NCBI GenBank assembly: GCA_033002965.1
Contig: JAURVB010000822.1
Span: 24,994-88,993 of the forward strand
Direction: 5' to 3'
Source: Piper betle
Lineage: Eukaryota > Streptophyta > Magnoliopsida > Piperales > Piperaceae
DNA length: 64,000 nt
Below, one piece after another: positions 51,831 through 64,000 of this stretch. Each line of letters opens with the position of its first letter. Within the stretch, counting starts at the first letter, position 1. Made by a program: the position numbers and the translations under genes. The notes below the pieces were generated by a model. The model saw nothing but the letters and a program-made list of their open reading frames with translations, was not told the origin of the DNA and did not search any database.

Positions 51831-54800
51831 GGCTCATTTCGAAATCGGCTCAAATCGGCCGATTCACGGACCAATTCTTATTAAAGTTGATTTACCCCTT
51901 AAATTGGATAGGAAAACTTCCCTTTCAATCCGATTTAAGTCGCCGATTCCAATTCTAAGTGGAATCAGCCGATTTCTCCGTCAATCCCTCCTTGTGACCT
52001 AGTGCCATAATCTGAGCCTTGTCTGATACATGTAACGACAAACTGCCCCAAACTGAATAATGTTTCCAAGACCAACCAATCTCTCTGCGAGAAGATAAAT
52101 CAGATCGTCTGGCACGTCGGCCAAACCATCGTCATGATCGCCCATGTTGTCTGATTTTGATTTTCTGAAATCACAATGGCAATTCTATCTTTAACTTTAC
52201 GGCATCGATTCATATATCAAATTAATAAAAAAACAATTCTATTACAGATCAACAACATTACATGGATCATGTCAAAACAACACAAAGCATTCAAAGTAAT
52301 CGGAGCCAAACACATTATACTAAATAATTAATATTTAACCAAGCAAAGATGATAAGCTGCCGGTGCTAACCATCCAGATCAGCCAGTAATTAAACAAACT
52401 GACTAATCAAAGGAAACCGAGCGGCTGATCCCAATACACCATCAAAGTTAAAGACCATGGTTTTGAGAATCGATTTCAAACGGTTTGACTTTCCCTATTC
52501 AACACGACTCATCTTCATTAAATAGCGAGGATCGCTCATTAAATTGCCCCATTTAAATTGAGTTTGACCAATTTATACACGATTCATGAATCATTATTTT
52601 TAATAGATTTTTCAGATAATTATAAAATAGATAAAAATATAATCCATGTAAATATAAAAGAATTTAACTTATTATGAGCTTCGTATGACTTATGTTTTCA
52701 CCCGATCTATAACATTTAATATTTAATACTTTAAAGTTTATAAAACTTGTTTTAAAATGTTTTATTTTATAGTTAAATATAATTTGACAAAAAGATTTAC
52801 TTTAATATTATTTTTTATTTTGATTTTATTATCTTCGATAAACCAATTTTTGTACAAATATATACGCAATCTTATCAAAATTTATCGATTCAAATTAAGT
52901 CATCATTCAATCGGTCATGAACTGGCTGTAATCAAAACTTTTAAAAATCTGTTTCAATTACCGATTAAACACATAGAATCTATCAGATTAACCAGGCAAA
53001 GATTTTGGAGGGCATCGATGGGGCTTCAAAATTTATGTGGAAGTTAGGCTTGAAACTTCGGTGAACAAGATGGGCCCAACTCGAATGCAATATGAATTAT
53101 ATGAGCTCCACCATGCATGTAGTAGGGCCCAGTTACAACTTAAAAGAGGTCGAGCCCAATATTGCATGATCTTTGTCTCTTTTTTTTTTTTCTCTCTTTA
53201 GCGAAAGGGGGAATAGAATTTTTACATTACTAATCAATGGAAAAATTAATTATAATTAATAAAAAAATTAAAAAATAATGAATTACCTTAAATACTCACA
53301 TAGGGTCAGCCGCTCAATATGATATTTTGTACTCAGTTAATTCACTAGCATACGTGATTTTTTTAGCTAAGCTTATAAATACTAGTCATAGTTTTAAAAA
53401 AATTGAATTTCTTTGATTTAAATTAGTTGATGATCAAGACCTACACATAAAGATTTTAACAAGGATTACATGAAAAAGGATCAAAACCAACATAAGATAA
53501 AAGAAGGCTAGGTCACGAGTTAGAATTGAAGAGGAAGTACTAGGATATTCTACTCCATGTCGTGTCGAAAAGTCCGAGACTGATTTTTGACTTCTGGGGC
53601 ACCTATAAATAGCCCAATCGCAACCATAAGTCCAGGTCAAAACCACTTTTCCCCCTCAAGTTATAGATATTTGACAACGCCCTATTTTCTTGAGCATTAA
53701 GTGTGCCATTTTAATTGGTTAGTCTATATGAAGCCAATGTAAATTCCACTAACAATTCCCATCTATAGAAAAAATTAGCTCTATGTGCAAATTAAATAAA
53801 ATAAACTCACTCGTAACAAAAATATACCCACCTACTAAAACGATAAAAAACTTCATAAATTTAAACGCATAATAAGAAACTTAATCCTCACATACCTCCC
53901 ATCTTCACCTCGGCTTCTTAAATGGAGAATGAACCTTTTTATATCTCTAAAGTTAATAAATTAAATAGAAAAGTTTGTAACTCCAACTTTGTCTTATAAT
54001 TTTACAGCAAAAAAACCTTAAGCTTTCATGATGACGATATGTACTCAGAACCATACACATATATGGAGAACATAAACCTATTTAAAGATTTCTTCAGATT
54101 ATTCATCTTCTGTCATTTCAACCCTAAATCAAAAATTAAGCATAAAACCATGTTAAAAAATTAAATGGAAAATATTTGTTAGTCCAACTTTGTCAATATA
54201 AACCTTTTAAATTGATACATATATAAACTCTTATTGGGAAGAAGGCTTTGATTTATCTTATGATGAGATGTGTGAAAAGAACCCACGCATATTTGGACTA
54301 AAAAGCTTTTTATAAGCCTCTTTGCACTACACATCTTCTCTTATTTCAAGTTTAATCCTACAACCAAAATAAGTGCAAAAGCCTAAGATAAAAATTAAGT
54401 GTAAAATTTTTTTCAAATACTCACATTAAATGCTCATTGCCCATGTATATACTACCAAAATAAGAAACTTGCGTAAATTAAAAATCACGCGAATCAAATA
54501 TGAGATCCATTGTAACAGCCAATTATGTTTCGCCGTTTGCTGAACTCAATAAAATTTGTAAGAAGTTGTTTTGTTATTATATATATTTTAAGATAGATTG
54601 CGCAAGAAATGAATCGATGACACAAAGAAAGTTAAAGCTCAAACCTCATCTATTTCTCTCCCAGTTGAAAAGAAATTGGTCGAGAATACATGAGTGAATT
54701 GACTTTCTAGTAGATAATAATGTTAAATAAAGGAAATTTAAGGTAAGAAACAGTATCAAAATGAATAAAACAACGAATGCATAAATGATATTATCAATTT

Positions 54801-55114
54801 TTTTACATTAATCGAGAGAATATAAAGGCAGTCAGCCCACAATGTTATCAAACAAGTTCATTCTTTTTCAGTAGAAAGCCCCGTTGCAGTAAATGGAAGA
54901 TGGAAATTGAAAGCAATTTCTCATAATTCAAACAAAGACTGCAAAAGTAACAACAAAGTACGAAATAATGTTTTTAACTCTTTTACGCATCAACTTGATA
55001 AATTTTTTAAACTACCACACTAAACACAAGCACCAGAAGTAATGACATAAGCAGAAGACGACGACTACTGCAAAGAACTACCTTAATCTTCTGGCAAACA
55101 GAAAACCTAGCTTA
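51831..55114. other. Intergenic DNA with possible transposon relics
   Basis: AT-rich. From 52450 to about 53000 phrases such as ATGGTTTTGAGAATCGATTTC, AATCGGTCATGAACTGG and GATTAACCAGG resemble worn plant DNA transposons of the 'gtttTGAAACTCGG...ggTTCAACC' kind, but ends cannot be defined. No gene supported; the frame at 52757-53047 has random composition. The part near 55115 is the 3' flank of the splicing-factor gene. Confidence 0.4.
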
Positions 55115-58100
55115 TTACTTGCTGTCAGGAAATTTTGCCTCGTAATTCTGAGGGAGCTGTAAGTTAACAAATGGGCCAGATTTTAAAAATTAACCTTAAG
55201 TAAAACACAAGGTCAAAATAGCAAGATCAAAAAAGCTAACCATAAATGTAGCCAAAATTTGCTTCCCAGCAAACCACCTTCCATTAAGAGCACGTTGAGC
55301 ACTAATTGCAGATGTGGTGGCATCAAAACGGAGATATACATGACCATCACTATTCCTGTTACCCGAAGGTGATCAAGCAACACGTCAACACAATCAGCAT
55401 TGATATTTACTTGACAGGTGAATTGGCAGGATTTTTTAACCAAACCAACATCATTAGACTAACTAATAATTGACATCTGTTAAAGTCCTAAAACTGTGGT
55501 AACAATGCTTCACAAAGGCAATACCAAAAAAAATCAGACTTAAATGATCTTCAGTATTTTACTAGTTAAAAGATGAACAAGTGAAATGCATATTTACTTG
55601 ATTAATGACCAAAACAGAGCATGCAACATCGCCAAAAAATGCTACATTAGAACCAATAGCTATCACCGACAATGAAATGAAACACAATAACAGGTAGGTA
55701 CCACCGAGCATTTTCAATAAAATAAAAAATTAAAAATTAAAACAAAAAACAGAAATGATAGTTTAATATGTTAATTGATGAAAAGGTATTGAACATCAAT
55801 ATGTCAGTCACTTACTTGTCAACAAAAATGTGTTTCACTGGTCCATGCTTGGAACATTCCTCTTGAACATCTTCTTTAATATCCAAATCAAAATCAGGTT
55901 CAGACTGTTAAGATAATAAAGTGTCAAAATAATGAATAGGACATACGAAAAAACTACACCATAATTGCAGATTTACTAACCTCTACATTTGGATCAAACA
56001 TATTTGTCAACAGTATACACTCAGTAGGAATCATGACAGCACTTGCTTGAGATATTCCAACAGCACCAGTAGGTAAGGCTCCTAATCCAGATATCTGACC
56101 TAATCCTGGAACAGGTGGAGCTGCTGCTACACCACCAAGAGCTGGTGCTACTGACAGAGGAATGCCAGTGCCATTGATCCCAGGATTACCAAGTGAACCA
56201 ACAATACTGCAAAAAAAATTCACATGACTAACCAATCGGGCTTTCACATGACTAACCAATCAGGCTTTCATACACAAAGGAATTTTGTTATCTACTATTG
56301 AAGTGTCAGTGGACAGGATGAGTTAGAAATTTAGAAGTATACAAACCTAGTAGCAGTGCCAGTTCGATCTAACTTTTGCATAAGCATGGCTCTAGAACGA
56401 GCATTCAGAGACTGAAGAGAAACAAGAAAGTTAAAATCAAACAAACAACTAATAAACATTCACTCACAAACAAGCAAAACGAATGGGAAATTCATTATAA
56501 ACTATTGTATACATATCAAATGTCAACTTAAGGAAGTCATAGCAAACTTCAATAGTAGCACACACAAAATAACTCACTGACCAAGCCTCCACCATCATCG
56601 TCATCAAAATCTGCAGCATTAGCCCCAACTTCTTGCATTCCAACTTGGTCAGTAACAGCCGAAACCTATTTCACAAAAGCAATAAACAAACCTTCTACTA
56701 TGAAAGGCCAAAATGATGAGTGCAGTAAAAAGTTAAACAAATGCTCTGATACCTAGTCCTAATAGTAACGTTCCGAGTTACCACCTTAAAATTGACCAAG
56801 CCTTCCATTCTAATTCCAAACTGCACAAACTCCTGTTTTGAAATATAACTAACTACCAAGTTCTAAAGTTATAACTACTTGATAAAGATTGTACCAGAAG
56901 TTCCTTTAGAATTCTTTTATAAGCATCTCATACACTCCGCCAAGCATTCCCTTAATATATGTTTGCCTAATTCATTTTCAAATTTATTTTTAACTTTTAT
57001 TTTCATCTTTTTTATTTTGTTTTTAAGCCTGGAGCACAAAGCTCCAGTATGTGTGAACATGTGGGATTCCATGGGAACCATAAGCAGACAAAACAAATTT
57101 TCCTAATATCACAATAACCTTCATAGCTTAAATAAGGCACCTAACAAGCTTTGATAGAAATAAATAAGACAGACAGGCTCTTGAGGATTGCCAATTTAGA
57201 CAGATGGCCAATGTTCGCCCTTCCAGTTCTCAGTTTCACCTCGGACGATCCGAAAAGAGGATCCTGGAAATGACGGGATCTTGGAAATGTTGATATGAAT
57301 AACTATTATATGTATATAATACCTACCAATTTAAATTAATATTTAGTTATTAACAATCAAACTAATATTTCTATCCATAAAATCACAAATACATGATCCT
57401 TCAACCTAAATACACCTCCGGATTTTATTTGTTTTAACAGTGGTTGCATATAAAAGTCTCATAGTTCTCTTTTTTACTATAATTAGTAAAATTCACTTTA
57501 TTAAGTTAAACAAATACGATTAAGATATATAGAAATATTAAAAGAGTCGAACTTAAATATATATAACAAACAACTTACGAACGTTATTTACATTAAAGTT
57601 CACATTAATCCAAAATATTTATAAAAGATATTTACAGTAGCATATAATTTTTTAAGTATAAAATAATATAAAAGTATAAATATGATGATAAAAGCAAAAA
57701 AATGATTATTTTTAAAACAAAATTGTTTTATTTAAAAAATAACATATTTTAATATATATATATATAATATACATATGAAATAATTAATTCATCCAAATAT
57801 TATATAGTCAACATATTTATATATATTATATATAAATGATATATAGTTTAAATATATAGACATATATTATTTATTTAGATATTAATATAGGCAAATAAGA
57901 TATAATTAATATATTTATTTATATATGTATAGCCATTAACCAAACTCGTATTCCTACCTTTTCAATTCTATCTTGCTTCCTATGAAACGCGTGGGTTTAA
58001 TAGTCTTGATCTTTTGGTTTGGTTATCTTTGTGGATTTGTGACTTAAACTTTCTGCAACCAATATGAATAGTAAGTTGCTTTGCAAAAAAAACGAGCAAC

Positions 58101-61100
58101 CACTTGGTAGTGCCATAAAATAAAGGAAGAAAATGTTAAACAAATAATTTTACCCATAGATGAAAACAACAAGGAAAAATAGGTGGCAAAAACTTATAAT
58201 AAGGCTACAAATGCAGGTGCACAGCCACTATAAAGAGATTTTGAGTAAATATGGTATAAACATATAAAAAAGGCCATCATAGATAGAAGAAATGGTAACT
58301 GCTGATAAGGCAGCAAAAATCAAAGCATTGATGAAATACATGTTTGCAATTTTTAACAAAACATACCTTTATCATCCTTCCAGCAATATCAAGTTGACCA
58401 TTTAAGCTTTGAGCAGCCTTTGCATCCTCAAGGCGTGCAAACTGTTAAAAATAAAAAAAGAGCTGATACATAAAACAATACTGGAGAAAAGTACTAATCG
58501 TCAATGAGTTGTTGCAAAATGACATAAAAAAAACAGTATTTAAATACTTCATTACAAAATAAATCTTACCTGAATAAAACCAAAACCCTTACATTGCCCT
58601 GTTTCTGTGTCAAGAGGTAATTGAACTAGTTCCACAGTACCAAATGGTTCAAAGACCTGGCACAAACGCCGTTAAAGTTCAACAAATTATATCATATATG
58701 TCACATGATGCAAATAATTAGAACAGTATGTAAAATAGCCAATAGAATGGTGGCACAGTCATTTAATTTATGTTAATATATCAAGTGCTTATTATTCAAC
58801 TGATGCTTCATTCACTAAAGAATCTTCCTTTTCTCCAAACAAATATGCATCTTACATTGATGACTTCCACATGTTCGTTCTTCATATTCAAATTTCATAA
58901 CAGATAGCATATTTCTCTTCCTCAGACCCACTAGTTAATTTGTCATGCTCACCTTCATTTCGACAACTAAGTGCCTCCCTTTACTAGAATTCTTTCCAAA
59001 AACAATAAAATTTGATTTCTACATTTTTCAAAAAATTCTTTCACCTACTAGTCAAATTACATAAAAGCCAAGGCCTGGCTGTAAAAAAGTAATGAAAATC
59101 TAGAACAAAATCCGTTCTGGATAGTAAAACAAAATGCACACCTGTCTAAGCTGCTCTTCAGTAATACTGAAATGCAGGTTTCCAACATACAGCTTCCTAG
59201 CTCCTGCTCCAGCAGAGGCTGCTGTAGTTGACTGAACAAGATTCTTTTCAGCTTCTGACGGTTTGACCATGACCGGTTGACCCAGAAGCAGCTGACCAGA
59301 CAAAGCAATTGCCATTGGCACAGACATCACATCATAAAATTCAATGTACCTACAGAATATAGTCATAATTACATCAGATCTCAACAATAACCATGAAAAA
59401 TAACATTAAAATAATTCTAAGATTAAAGAAGGTGCTTCCAATATATTAACTAAGAAGAAATTATGAGCATTTTAGTTTACAACTATAGATAAAGCATAGT
59501 TTGGCTTTTAAATGGAAAACAGGAACATAAGTCATTATGTTGCTCGTGAGAGAAGTCACACAAAGCTCTAGATTCAAAAAGATTTAAAAATCTTGATCAC
59601 TGCACATAGGGCAGGACTTCGTGAGCCATGAGAGTCTACCATATAGGAGCACAGTGCCACAAGCCAAATTCCGTCATCCCATATAGATTGAAAGGGTACC
59701 CTACTTAATCCTATAGGAAGTATAATGGAATAAAGTTAACAGAGGGTCTATGCATTTTTCTAAAGGTAAACAAGTGAAAAATTTTTGTTCGAGTCATATT
59801 ACCAAACTGAACATAATGAATAAAACTAAACATACCCAACTCCTTTAGAACGCCGTGAATTGCGGTCCATAATGAGACGTACATCTCGCACCTGCAAAAA
59901 GCAATCAGAACATCATATCGAACAGGAGCAAGATGGCAATATATATTTAAAGGGTTCAACTTACGGAACGGTGTTCCTCTGATATAGATACTTTATACAT
60001 AAAATTATTGCACCATGAGAGGCAGCCTATATGATGCCTGTCACGTTTTAAGTTAGAATTAAATTCATCAAGAACATAAAAGTAGTAAAACTACAAATAC
60101 ACTTATACTTAGAAATTTAATTTTATCAACTTCCTGTTTATCCTAAGCACCTAAGTCTTTCCTTGTTACAGAAAATAAGGTAAGTCGGAAAGATAGATCT
60201 CATGGCTATCAAAGAAGAAAAACTACCATAACCCCATAACCCCATAACCCCGTCAGTTCTATCAATTGTAAACTACAAGTCATTTCCAATTATAATGAAA
60301 AATTAATTACCTTCATATGAACATGAATTCCAAATAAAAAACTTCCTATCTATGATTTGTTAGTTCAGCTTATCTGAGAAACAACAGACTTCTTAAACCA
60401 TAAGCAAAGAGTTAGGGGGTCTTATAATAAAGCAAATACAAAATAAATATTGACCTTGCCAGCTCTTGAGAAAATTCATATACATCCCTCTCGTCTGCCT
60501 TCAAGCTTATCTGGAAGGAATAAACATAAGATTAACAGAGGAGTCCATATGCCAATAGTAACTGACAAAAGATACAGGGAAACAAGCACAAAGCATAGAT
60601 CACCTGATAAGCAAACACGGTTCTTTGATCCCTTTCAGGATCTACTTCCGGCTCTTCCTGCTTTTTCTCCTTGTGACGCCTGTTCACAGTAATACAATTT
60701 CAAGTGAAATTCTGAAATATTTACGTTCTTAAGAATAAAATTTGCGCACCTTACAATGAACATGTTTCATTAAATCTAGATATATAAATTAATGTAAGAA
60801 GGAATAGCCGGTTCAACTAATGCAGAATGATCACCTCAATCACCTAAAATCACTTACTTAACCAATGGCATATTTCCACCATCAGATTTACAACCCTCAT
60901 ATGTACATGTTTAGATCTCCTCATATATATGGTGGTTTATTTAGAACAAAATATCATGCAAAAAACGTCTAGTCAATTATCACAATTGAAGTTTTCAATA
61001 AACTAACACATTTTACTATCAAAAAGGCATTGAACATGCAACATAGGCCTCTCATATGTAATAATAATAATATATAAAAAGACAATAAGAAACAGAAACA

Positions 61101-62743
61101 CCAAAAACATCCCATGTTGATAAAATAAAAGCTTTAATGTGTGAATAAAAGCAAGAATACCAATAAAGATACATTGTAATTTAAAGTTAAGAAACATAAT
61201 AGAGATAAGAAACTATAATTAGAAAAAACTATAAAAAAAAGTAAGGATATGTGCCTTAATCCTTCCAAAGTAACTCAAGTGCGTGATCTGGTAAATGCAT
61301 GCCTTGCAAAAAATGCGCACAAACTGAATTTCTCAATGCATTTTTCAATTATCACCTCCTACTGCACGCTCTCTAAACGGAATACAAAAAACAAGTCGGC
61401 CTGAGTGCTATAAAAATAAAGATAAAAGAATTTCAAACTTCAAAATCCGTTTGAAAAAAAAATTCAAAAGTGAATTTGTGCATTTGGAACAAAGAAAAGA
61501 CATAAAACCCACGGTATAGGGCAAGTGGCCAATCCAATTTATGAAACTTATTTTACAAAGCAAGTTCATTCATTGGGTCAAGGAAAGGAGACAGAACCTA
61601 CTACACAATGCAATCCGCTTCCCAGTCTTATCTGTATATCGCCACATGTTCAACATAAAGCATAATTAATTGCATAACAAATACTGCAAAGTAATATAAG
61701 GTTTTGTCCTGTAGTTAAAAATACACCAATTTCCCCCACAAGCACGAGAGGATGAAGTGCTTATGCGAAGCAAAAGCCCATGAATCTCCCCTCACCAGCA
61801 TGTCTGCACCAGAATAAATTACAATTAACCCGGTTTGCTTCAGACAAGCCCATAGCGATAATTGAAACTCATAACATGACATCAGCATTCCCTTTCTATA
61901 CTCCAGTGACTGCAACTACGCAGGCCTCGCGACCAATATTGTTGACCACACATAACTGCAGGATTGGTCCAGCGATTACTTCATCGAATGTGCGTGCTTC
62001 CAGAGCTTTTTATTCGACATTGCTACTTCGGAAAGGGCAACAAACACACAGAAAAATGCACATATTTCGAACATGAAACGCAGCCGTAGGAAGAGCAAGA
62101 CAAAGAAAGGCAAACAACAGCTAAACAAACAGAAAATAGTCTGATATTACCACTACAAACAAATAAAAACCCCAACTTTCACCAACGAACTATCAAACTA
62201 GCAGCTAACAATTGAACACCACAAAGATAATCATTCAAAGAAAAAAACAAACGTCACAAAAGAAGCCAATTACCTTCCATCTCTGTCCCGATCCGGTTTG
62301 AATTCCTTCTCCCTCTCCCTCTCTATATCCTTCAATTCCCCACTTCGCGGTCGATCCCGAGCCCTATCCCGCTCCCTCCCATCTCGCTCCCCTCTCTCCT
62401 TCTCCCTTTCCCTCTCCCTGCTCATCTCCTTGTCCCTACTACCCCTCCCCCATCCCGACCCCTCCGCTCCCTCTCCCTCCTCTCCCCCCGCTCCTAGCCC
62501 GCTCCTTCTCCCTCCGCTCCCCGCGCTCGGGCGAAGACCGCCGGCGGCCACCTCCCGATTCCTCATCGACCTTCGCCCGCTTCGACCGCCCCTCCCCGCT
62601 CCGTCGCCGTCGGCACCGTGGCGGGAACTCCGGGAACGGGACTTGTCGTCGGACCTTGATCCGCCGACGTCGCCGTTGGCGTCGTTGGGGAGATCGGGAT
62701 TCTCGACGGTCTTCTCGAGGTAGTCGTACTCGTCGAAATCCAT
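55115..62743 (-). CDS. RBM39: RBM39/CAPER (CC1-like) splicing factor, frameshifted in exon 3
   Basis: Thirteen exons (complement): 62274-62743, 60604-60679, 60455-60510, 59836-59891, 59142-59349, 58570-58656, 58367-58441, 56582-56665, 56347-56411, 55981-56206, 55816-55904, 55241-55355, 55115-55156; about 549 aa when exon 3 is allowed its missing base. It starts MDFDEYDYLEKTVENP, has an RS/RE/RD-rich N-terminal domain, RRM1 (VFAYQISLKADE with RSKGVGYIEFYD), RRM2 (KLYVGNLHF with CKGFGFIQF) and a C-terminal U2AF-homology RRM (ECILLTNMFDP, with the RxF motif in NGRWFAGK), ending EAKFPDSK. Proteins of this type act with U2AF in 3' splice-site recognition in the nucleus. Exon 3 is 56 bp where phase needs 57: the run at 60471-60474 has four A, and a fifth restores the expected EFFSRAGK. 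Identity is certain; intactness depends on that base. Confidence 0.95.
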
Positions 62744-64000
62744 GGCAGGTTCGGAGCTCGCTCAAAACCCTAGCTCTGAGGCGCCCCGACTCGTCTTATC
62801 GGCTATCGCTACTTAGTCGGATCCAATTTGTTGCGGGTCTTGGGTTCGGGTCGGATTCGACCCGGTCCAATTCGCGTCTACTCTTAATTGCTTTTTATTT
62901 ATTTATTTTCTACTCTAATTAATAAAATAAAAACTCAATATTAACTTGATTAAAAGTAGAAGATTAACCTCTTAGAATACAATAAAATAAAAATAAATTA
63001 ATTAAATTAACATAATTATATCTTGAATTAGGATCTATCTTTAAAATAATCAATTGGAATCTATAGTTAAGAAGATAACAGATTATTATATAGTCTAATT
63101 TATTATCCATCTATAATTTATTTATAAATTTAAAGTTTATTTGTAATGTAAGTTGTGCATGGTACGATATTGCTTAGTTAATAAATAAAAGTATAAATTT
63201 AATCGATCAAAACACAACAAAATAAAAATAATTAAATTAAATTATTATAATTTAACTTCTTCTTCGTATAATATTTGATGAGTTGAGTTTTTCAGTTTAT
63301 TCACTAGTAAATAAATTTATTCTTCTTAATTTAAATTCGATTGAATTTAGATTAGGATGACATTGGATGAGATCAATTTTCAGTTCATTAACCGGATAAA
63401 TTTCTTCTTAATCTATAACCTCCATGTAACGATGATGGGTATAAATAGAAAAATAGCCTTTTATATTAAAAAATATTTTTTTAAACCACATATGTATAAA
63501 TCTATAAATGTATGCGTAATGTTTTCTTTTAATAATGAATCGATCAATTAATTTTTATTTTGACTTATTGACAAAAAATTGCCTACAAACTAAATAATAT
63601 AATAAAGATTTAGATGTTAGGTTATCATATTTGAGTTCAGAAGATGAAAAACGGTATATAGTAAATTTATAAATGAGAAGCCTTTTTGTTTGGCAATTTT
63701 TGACATTTCTACTTAGTATATTCGAATTAGTGGGCATCTCAAACGGTTCATAATTAAACATGATTTGTGTGGCGAGGTAATAACGGTGATGCACTTTGTA
63801 AGTGTACGGTCAATAGTTTATTTAATTTAATAAGTAAAAATTATTTTTTAAATGCACATTTTTATTTATTTATTTTATTATTATTTTATATTCTGATATT
63901 AATTAAATCGGAAATCAATCCACTAGTTGCATACCTAGCTAGCTCCACATCTGGGCTCCCAAGCTTTTGATCATTTCCCACATGTTATCTTTGGGAGGTC
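62744..64000. other. Upstream region of the splicing-factor gene
   Basis: The first 150 bp upstream of 62743 are GC-richer and hold the 5' UTR and proximal promoter. Beyond about 62900 the DNA is AT-rich, and I see no gene, repeat array or transposon end up to the window edge. Confidence 0.5.

Noticed and set aside
52757..53047. 96-codon plus-strand frame
   Set aside because: Phe/Ile/Leu/Lys-rich translation of AT-rich DNA, overlapping probable transposon debris.

Overview
The window is nuclear DNA of a flowering plant. Its genes are split by many short GT-AG introns, its intergenic DNA is very AT-rich, and it carries LTR-retrotransposon debris. The gene families (photorespiratory HPR1, UPL3, a ROP GTPase, a GH35 beta-galactosidase with a SUEL domain, an ABCB transporter, a STIG1-like peptide) are all plant type. 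GC-rich first exons (UPL3, the PPR relic, the RBM39 homologue) suggest a monocot outside the grasses, but this is inference and the species cannot be named. I rebuilt exon structures by hand from splice sites, reading phase and family homology.

Layout. 1-2570 (+): HPR1, 5' end outside the window, with two frame-breaking single-base losses in G runs. 3679-4047 (+): a STIG1-like cysteine-rich secreted peptide; a decayed second copy of its 3' UTR lies at 5547-5750. 7241-16089 (-): an intact 17-exon UPL3 HECT ubiquitin ligase. About 16776-26160: a nested retrotransposon complex that starts about 0.7 kb upstream of the UPL3 start codon. An old Ty3-like element (tRNA-iMet primer site, broken gag) has been hit twice by a related family, leaving two solo LTRs with perfect 5-bp target duplications (GATTG and ATAAC). 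27904-28317 and 29880-30413: two related hAT-like MITEs in inverted orientation on either side of a PPR pseudogene (28843-29815).

31152-33875 (+): ROP/RAC small GTPase. 34362-38595 (-): beta-galactosidase, 19 exons, intact. 39583-44406 (-): ABCB (MDR/PGP-type) transporter, 11 exons, with one in-frame TAA at codon 857. 47631-48161 (-): a small proline-rich protein with a PNRC/Dcp1-binding-like SPxPSxLPLPxF motif. 51265-51830: a relic of the same LTR superfamily as above. 55115-62743 (-): RBM39/CAPER-type splicing factor, 13 exons, with a one-base loss in an A run that breaks RRM1. The remaining intergenic stretches are AT-rich with microsatellites and minisatellites.

The genes are ordinary single-copy plant loci with unrelated roles: photorespiration, protein turnover, cell polarity signalling, wall remodelling, membrane transport and splicing. 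No operon-like or cluster logic is visible. I found no convincing undescribed biological system. The points most worth following up are the lesions in otherwise intact housekeeping genes (real alleles or long-read homopolymer errors), the nested solo LTRs at the UPL3 promoter, and the duplicated STIG1 3' UTR.
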